The position numbers and the translations under genes are program-made. A stretch of 64,000 bases of DNA, taken from the NCBI GenBank assembly GCA_018821435.1, contig JAHJME010000021.1:62001-126000 (forward strand), written 5' to 3'. The stretch is from Alphaproteobacteria bacterium (lineage in GTDB: Bacteria; Pseudomonadota; Alphaproteobacteria; Caulobacterales; Caulobacteraceae). The notes beneath the pieces are model-generated. The model did not search any database, was not told the origin of the DNA, and was given only the letters and a program-made list of their open reading frames with translations. This document shows, piece after piece, positions 61,074-64,000 of this stretch. Position 1 is the stretch's first letter; the number at the start of each line of letters is the position of its first letter.

Positions 61074-61493
61074 ATGCCGACGCCGCCCTCCGCACCAGCC
61101 ACCGTGTCCCGCGCCCTGATCCTGGGGGTCGCCGCCGGTGTCGTCCTGCTGGTGGTCTTGGTGCTGGGCCTGGTCTTCTGGGACGACGTACTGCCCGACA
61201 CGCGGGCCGAGCTGAAACACGACGCCCAGGACCAGACCGAGCAGATCCAGGCGGCCCATACCGCCATCGTCGCCCGCGATCCGGACGCCGACACGATCAC
61301 TTTCGGCAAGGTCGACGTCGACTGGATCGGCCAGTCGCCGGCCGTCTGCGGGATGGTCGATGTCGACGAACCCCAGGACTCGCTCGACGGCGAGGAGCGG
61401 TTCGTCTTCATCGATGGCGAGTTGACGCTCGAGTCCCTCGACGGCTCGGCGGCCGTCCAGCAGAAGTGGAAGGACGTCTGCGACGACGTCTAG
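61074..61493 (+). CDS. Single-pass membrane protein of unknown function
   Basis: A 139-residue protein with one transmembrane helix at about residues 15-36 (ALILGVAAGVVLLVVLVLGLVFW) and a hydrophilic, acidic remainder (DAQDQTEQIQ, DADTITFGKVDVDWIG, DEPQDSLDGEER). Two cysteines (AVCGMV and KDVCDD) could form a disulfide if the C-terminal part is periplasmic. ATG 61074 starts the protein shortly before the helix; an upstream in-frame start adds only basic residues. I do not recognise a family. The 3' end overlaps the convergent DUF1428 gene by 4 bases. Confidence 0.65.
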   Translation: MPTPPSAPATVSRALILGVAAGVVLLVVLVLGLVFWDDVLPDTRAELKHDAQDQTEQIQAAHTAIVARDPDADTITFGKVDVDWIGQSPAVCGMVDVDEPQDSLDGEERFVFIDGELTLESLDGSAAVQQKWKDVCDDV

Positions 61494-61837
61494 AGCGAGA
61501 CGATGCTCTGGAACCCGCCGTAGATCATCCGCGCGCCGTCGAAGGGCATGTCGCCACCCTTCAACCGGTCATCGGCCATCACCTTGGCCATGACCGCGTC
61601 ACGATGTTCCCGGGACTCGTAGGTCGCCCAGGAGAACACCACGACCTCGTCGTCCTTGGCCAGCACGGCGCGGGGGAACGAGGTCAGTTCGCCGTAGGGC
61701 ACGTCGTCGGCGATCGTCTCGACGTAGCTGAGCGCACCGTGGTCCATCCAGACCTTCCCGCCCAGGTCGGCGCTGGCCTTGTAGGCCTCCAGATTGGCCT
61801 TCGGCACCGCCAGCAAGAAGCCGTCGACATAGGGCAT
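61490..61837 (-). CDS. DUF1428 family protein
   Basis: A 115-residue cytoplasmic protein with the ferredoxin-like (dimeric alpha-beta barrel) pattern of DUF1428: PYVDGFLLAVPKANLEAYKA at the start, then KVWMDHGALSYVET, VVFSWATYESREHRDAVMAKV and a final PFDGARMIYGGFQSIV. The family has no proven activity. ATG 61837 has a GGAGG-like SD. It stands between two plus-strand genes with no partner. Confidence 0.88.
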   Translation of the reverse strand: MPYVDGFLLAVPKANLEAYKASADLGGKVWMDHGALSYVETIADDVPYGELTSFPRAVLAKDDEVVVFSWATYESREHRDAVMAKVMADDRLKGGDMPFDGARMIYGGFQSIVSL

Positions 61838-61889
61838 GGGAACCTCCGTCTGATTGTTCTGATCCTAGGACGCGTGGGCGCACCGTATC

Positions 61890-61916
61890 CCGACAATCGA
61901 GAAACCGAATTGTCGG
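61890..61916. repeat. Short perfect inverted repeat upstream of pyk
   Basis: CCGACAAT at 61890-61897 and ATTGTCGG at 61909-61916 form 8-bp perfect arms with 11 bases between. It lies about 95 bases upstream of the pyruvate kinase start, in a 173-base gap. It could be a regulator site or a stem in the leader; nothing further supports a role. Confidence 0.4.
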
Positions 61917-62010
61917 CGCCGCGGTTGCTTGCTGGCAAGGTCGGCGAGGGCCAAATTGGCGCGTCCGGATTCGCGCCTGAATCCTTTGGACCAACAGGGA
62001 GACCGCCCGC

Positions 62011-63438
62011 GTGGCTGAAGCGATCCGGCGGCGCCGGCGGGTGAAGATCGTGGCCACCATCGGGCCCGCCTCCTCCAGCCTTGAGCGCCTGGAAGAACTG
62101 TTCCGCACCGGTGCGGACGTCTTCCGGCTCAACTTCAGCCACGGCGCCCAGGAGGGCCACGCCGAAGTCGTCGAACGGATCCGCAAGGTCGAGAAAAAGA
62201 CCGGGCGGCCCATCGGCATCCTGGCCGATCTGCAGGGCCCGAAACTGCGGGTCGGCCGCTTCGCCGGCGGCGGCGTGATGCTGCAATGGGGCCGGACCCT
62301 GCGCCTGGACCTGCAGGAGCGGCCGGGCGACGGCGAGCGTGTGCAACTCCCTCACCCCGAGATCATGGCCGCGGCCAGCCCCGGCTCGGTGCTGTTGCTG
62401 GACGACGGCAAGATCCGTCTCGAAGTCACGCGCCAGACGCCGGAGTTCCTGGAAACCCGCGTCATCGTCGGCGGGCGCCTGTCCGACCACAAGGGCGTGA
62501 ACCTGCCCGGCCTGGTGCTGCCCATCCCGGCGCTGACCAAGAAGGACCGCTCCGACCTAGCCTTCGCGTTGAAACACGGGTGCGACTGGATCGGTCTGTC
62601 GTTCGTGCAGCGCCCGGAGGACGTGGCCGAGGCGCGCGAGTTGGTGGGCGACCGCGCCTTCATCCTCTCCAAGATCGAGAAGCCCGGCGCGCTGCAGTCG
62701 ATCGACGAGGTGCTGCGCCTGTCCGACGCCATCATGGTCGCCCGCGGCGACCTGGGCGTGGAGTTGCCGGCCGAGGACGTGCCGCTGATCCAGAAGCGTC
62801 TGATCCGCGCCGCCCATCGCTTCGGCCGCCCCGTCGTCGTGGCCACGCAGATGATGGAAAGCATGATCGAGAACCCGACGCCCACGCGCGCCGAGGCCTC
62901 GGACGTCGCCACCGCCGTGTTCGACGGCGCGGACGCCGTCATGCTGTCCGCCGAGAGCGCCACCGGCAAATATCCGGTCGAGACCGTGCGGATGATGGAC
63001 CGGATCATCGCCCGCACCGAGGACGACGACGACCTGAAGGCCGCGCGCGCGGCCATGCGGCCGAAGCCGGAAAAGTCCGCCGGCGACGCCATCTGCGCCG
63101 CGGCGCGCCAGGTCGCCGAGACCATCGAGGCCAAGGCGGTCGCCGCATTCTCCCTCTCGGGCCGCACCGCCATCCGCATCTCGCGCGAACGGCCCGATGT
63201 GCCGATTCTGGGCCTGACGCCCAGCCTCGAGACCGCGCGGCGCTTGGCCCTGGTCTGGGGCGTGCACGCGCTCACCTCCGAGACCACGCACACCATGACC
63301 GAGACCGTCGCCCAGGCGGCGACGCTGGCGCTCAAGAGCGGCTTCGCCAAGCGGCGCGAGGAGATCGTGGTGATCGCCGGCGTCCCGTTCGGCCGCTCGG
63401 GCGGCACCAATTCACTGCGGGTGGCCCAGGTCAGCTGA
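62011..63438 (+). CDS. pyk: Pyruvate kinase
   Basis: A 475-residue glycolytic enzyme making pyruvate and ATP from PEP. Motifs in order: RRVKIVATIGPASS, RLNFSHG, DLQGPKLRVG, LTKKDRSDL, FILSKIEKPGA with the catalytic Lys, MVARGDLGVEL, TQMMESMIENPTPTRAE and AVMLSAESATGKYPVE. The start is GTG 62011 with AGGGAGA about 9 bases upstream. In this organism type the Entner-Doudoroff products of uronate breakdown also enter lower glycolysis here. No operon partner is seen. Confidence 0.96.
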   Translation: MAEAIRRRRRVKIVATIGPASSSLERLEELFRTGADVFRLNFSHGAQEGHAEVVERIRKVEKKTGRPIGILADLQGPKLRVGRFAGGGVMLQWGRTLRLDLQERPGDGERVQLPHPEIMAAASPGSVLLLDDGKIRLEVTRQTPEFLETRVIVGGRLSDHKGVNLPGLVLPIPALTKKDRSDLAFALKHGCDWIGLSFVQRPEDVAEARELVGDRAFILSKIEKPGALQSIDEVLRLSDAIMVARGDLGVELPAEDVPLIQKRLIRAAHRFGRPVVVATQMMESMIENPTPTRAEASDVATAVFDGADAVMLSAESATGKYPVETVRMMDRIIARTEDDDDLKAARAAMRPKPEKSAGDAICAAARQVAETIEAKAVAAFSLSGRTAIRISRERPDVPILGLTPSLETARRLALVWGVHALTSETTHTMTETVAQAATLALKSGFAKRREEIVVIAGVPFGRSGGTNSLRVAQVS

Positions 63439-63499
63439 GGCATCGCTTGACGGCCCGCCCTACTGGCCACAGGCTCCGGGTCAGTTGAAGGAGCCTTAC

Positions 63500-63832
63500 A
63501 TGCGGCTGTTCGCCCTCGTTTCCGGCCTCGCGATCCTGGGCGCCACGCCCTGCCTGGCCCTGACCGTCTCCTCGGCGCCGCCCAGCCGCGACGCCGCCCA
63601 GCATCTGAAGCCCACCGAGAACTCGGGGCCCCGGCTGCAGGACACCTTCGCCGGCAGCGGTCGCCCCGCGTCGGGCGCCAGCTACAGCAGCGGCGGGACC
63701 AGCGTCTACAGCAACACCACCAGCTACGGCTTCGGGTCGGTGCAGACCACGATCACCAACGACAGCCGCGACCCGCGCTTCAACGATCGGCGCGAAACCG
63801 CCGCTCCGCTGGGCCTCGTGCCCCGGCGCTAG
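63500..63832 (+). CDS. Small exported Ser/Gly/Tyr-rich protein
   Basis: A 110-residue protein with signal peptide MRLFALVSGLAILGATPCLAL. The mature part is polar, with a repeat-like SGASYSSGGTSVYSNTTSYGFGS stretch (quoted only for composition), and is probably flexible and periplasmic. ATG 63500 has AAGGAG 6 bases upstream, which rules out the earlier TTG at 63485. No family is recognised. It is followed by a strong hairpin. Confidence 0.68.
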   Translation: MRLFALVSGLAILGATPCLALTVSSAPPSRDAAQHLKPTENSGPRLQDTFAGSGRPASGASYSSGGTSVYSNTTSYGFGSVQTTITNDSRDPRFNDRRETAAPLGLVPRR

Positions 63833-63841
63833 ATCCGAAAA

Positions 63842-63866
63842 CGGCCCCGCTGAGACAGCGGGGCCG
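63842..63866. terminator. GC-rich hairpin between the small exported protein and the tRNA
   Basis: CGGCCCCGCT pairs perfectly with AGCGGGGCCG around GAGAC. On the minus strand it is followed by four T residues (AAAA at 63838-63841 region on the plus strand), while on the plus strand no T-tract follows. It may serve as a backup terminator for the tRNA or end the plus-strand gene weakly. Confidence 0.6.
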
Positions 63867-63898
63867 GTTCGATCAGCGACAACGACATTGCCGGAATC

Positions 63899-63922
63899 AA
63901 AAAAAGCCTCCCGAAGGAGGCT
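63899..63922 (-). terminator. Rho-independent terminator of the tRNA gene
   Basis: On the minus strand AGCCTCC, loop TTCG, GGAGGCT is followed by seven T residues. The UUCG tetraloop and the T-run make a strong intrinsic terminator 25 bases after the tRNA 3' end. Confidence 0.92.
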
Positions 63923-63946
63923 GCGTCTGATGTAATCTGGAAGCTT

Positions 63947-64000
63947 TGGGTGCGGGGACAGGATTTGAACCTGTGACCTTCAGGTTATGAGCCTGACGAG
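63947..64000 (-). tRNA. tRNA-Met(CAT), partial
   Basis: Read on the minus strand, the visible part gives the anticodon arm TCAGG-CTCATAA-CCTGA with anticodon CAT, a T arm ACAGG-TTCAAAT-CCTGT, the acceptor strand CCCCGCA, discriminator C and an encoded CCA (63947-63949). The D arm and 5' half are beyond the right edge. CAT is shared by elongator Met, initiator Met and the lysidine-modified Ile tRNA. The arms do not show the three G-C pairs of an initiator, so elongator Met is most likely. Confidence 0.9.

Noticed and set aside
62105..62120. A CCGCACCGGTGCGG palindrome inside pyruvate kinase
   Set aside because: It shares only the ACCGGT centre with the uronate operator, lies within coding sequence, and lacks the TGA/TCA outer parts.

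Overview
The window is GC-rich, gene-dense DNA from an alphaproteobacterium, most likely a Caulobacteraceae member (Caulobacter or Phenylobacterium type). The basis is the large TonB-dependent receptors, the uronate gene set, the alphaproteobacterial LexA box GTTC-N7-GTTC, the many 4-base ATGA/GTGA/TTGA gene overlaps, and frequent GTG/TTG starts. No insertion sequence, prophage, CRISPR array or rRNA was seen. One tRNA is cut by the right edge.

1-29.3 kb is a mixed catabolic and envelope region. It holds a flavin monooxygenase cut by the left edge, arylamine N-acetyltransferase, a TonB receptor and an SDR. A minus-strand set follows: feruloyl-CoA-synthase-like ligase, GST and crotonase (9141-5515). 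Next is a surface-polysaccharide block (9264-13105) with a CgeB-like glycosyltransferase, a nucleotidyltransferase, a nucleotidyltransferase/kinase fusion and an EcbF-type HAD phosphatase. A 602-residue regulator with two HTH segments and an apparently dead alpha/beta-hydrolase domain comes after it, then a DUF6702-M1 peptidase pair, two GSTs, crotonases, an epoxide-hydrolase-like enzyme, SDRs, and a DUF885-PEP carboxylase pair.

29.3-56.8 kb is dominated by a pectin and hexuronate utilisation locus. It contains a PL10-type pectate lyase, a secreted carboxylesterase, kdgK, kdgA, kduD, kduI, uxaC, an FAH-family hydratase, an ExuT-like MFS transporter, a LacI-family regulator, uxaA, a tagaturonate/fructuronate reductase, an XRE regulator and a large TonB receptor. 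Polygalacturonate would be cut outside the cytoplasm. Galacturonate would pass through UxaC, the reductase and UxaA to KDG, and unsaturated products through KduI and KduD to KDG. KdgK and KdgA then give pyruvate and glyceraldehyde-3-phosphate. Seven palindromic sites close to TGACACCGGTGTCA lie in the control regions of these genes and probably define one LacI-type regulon. One of the seven lies outside the obvious pathway, upstream of DUF885-ppc. An arsenic operon (arsI-arsR-arsC-acr3) and a probable SOS gene sit inside this locus.

56.8-64 kb is housekeeping-like: an MDR oxidoreductase, a patatin phospholipase, a class A penicillin-binding protein, small proteins, pyruvate kinase and a tRNA-Met with its terminator.

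All functional calls rest on reading motifs and context. No database search was run.
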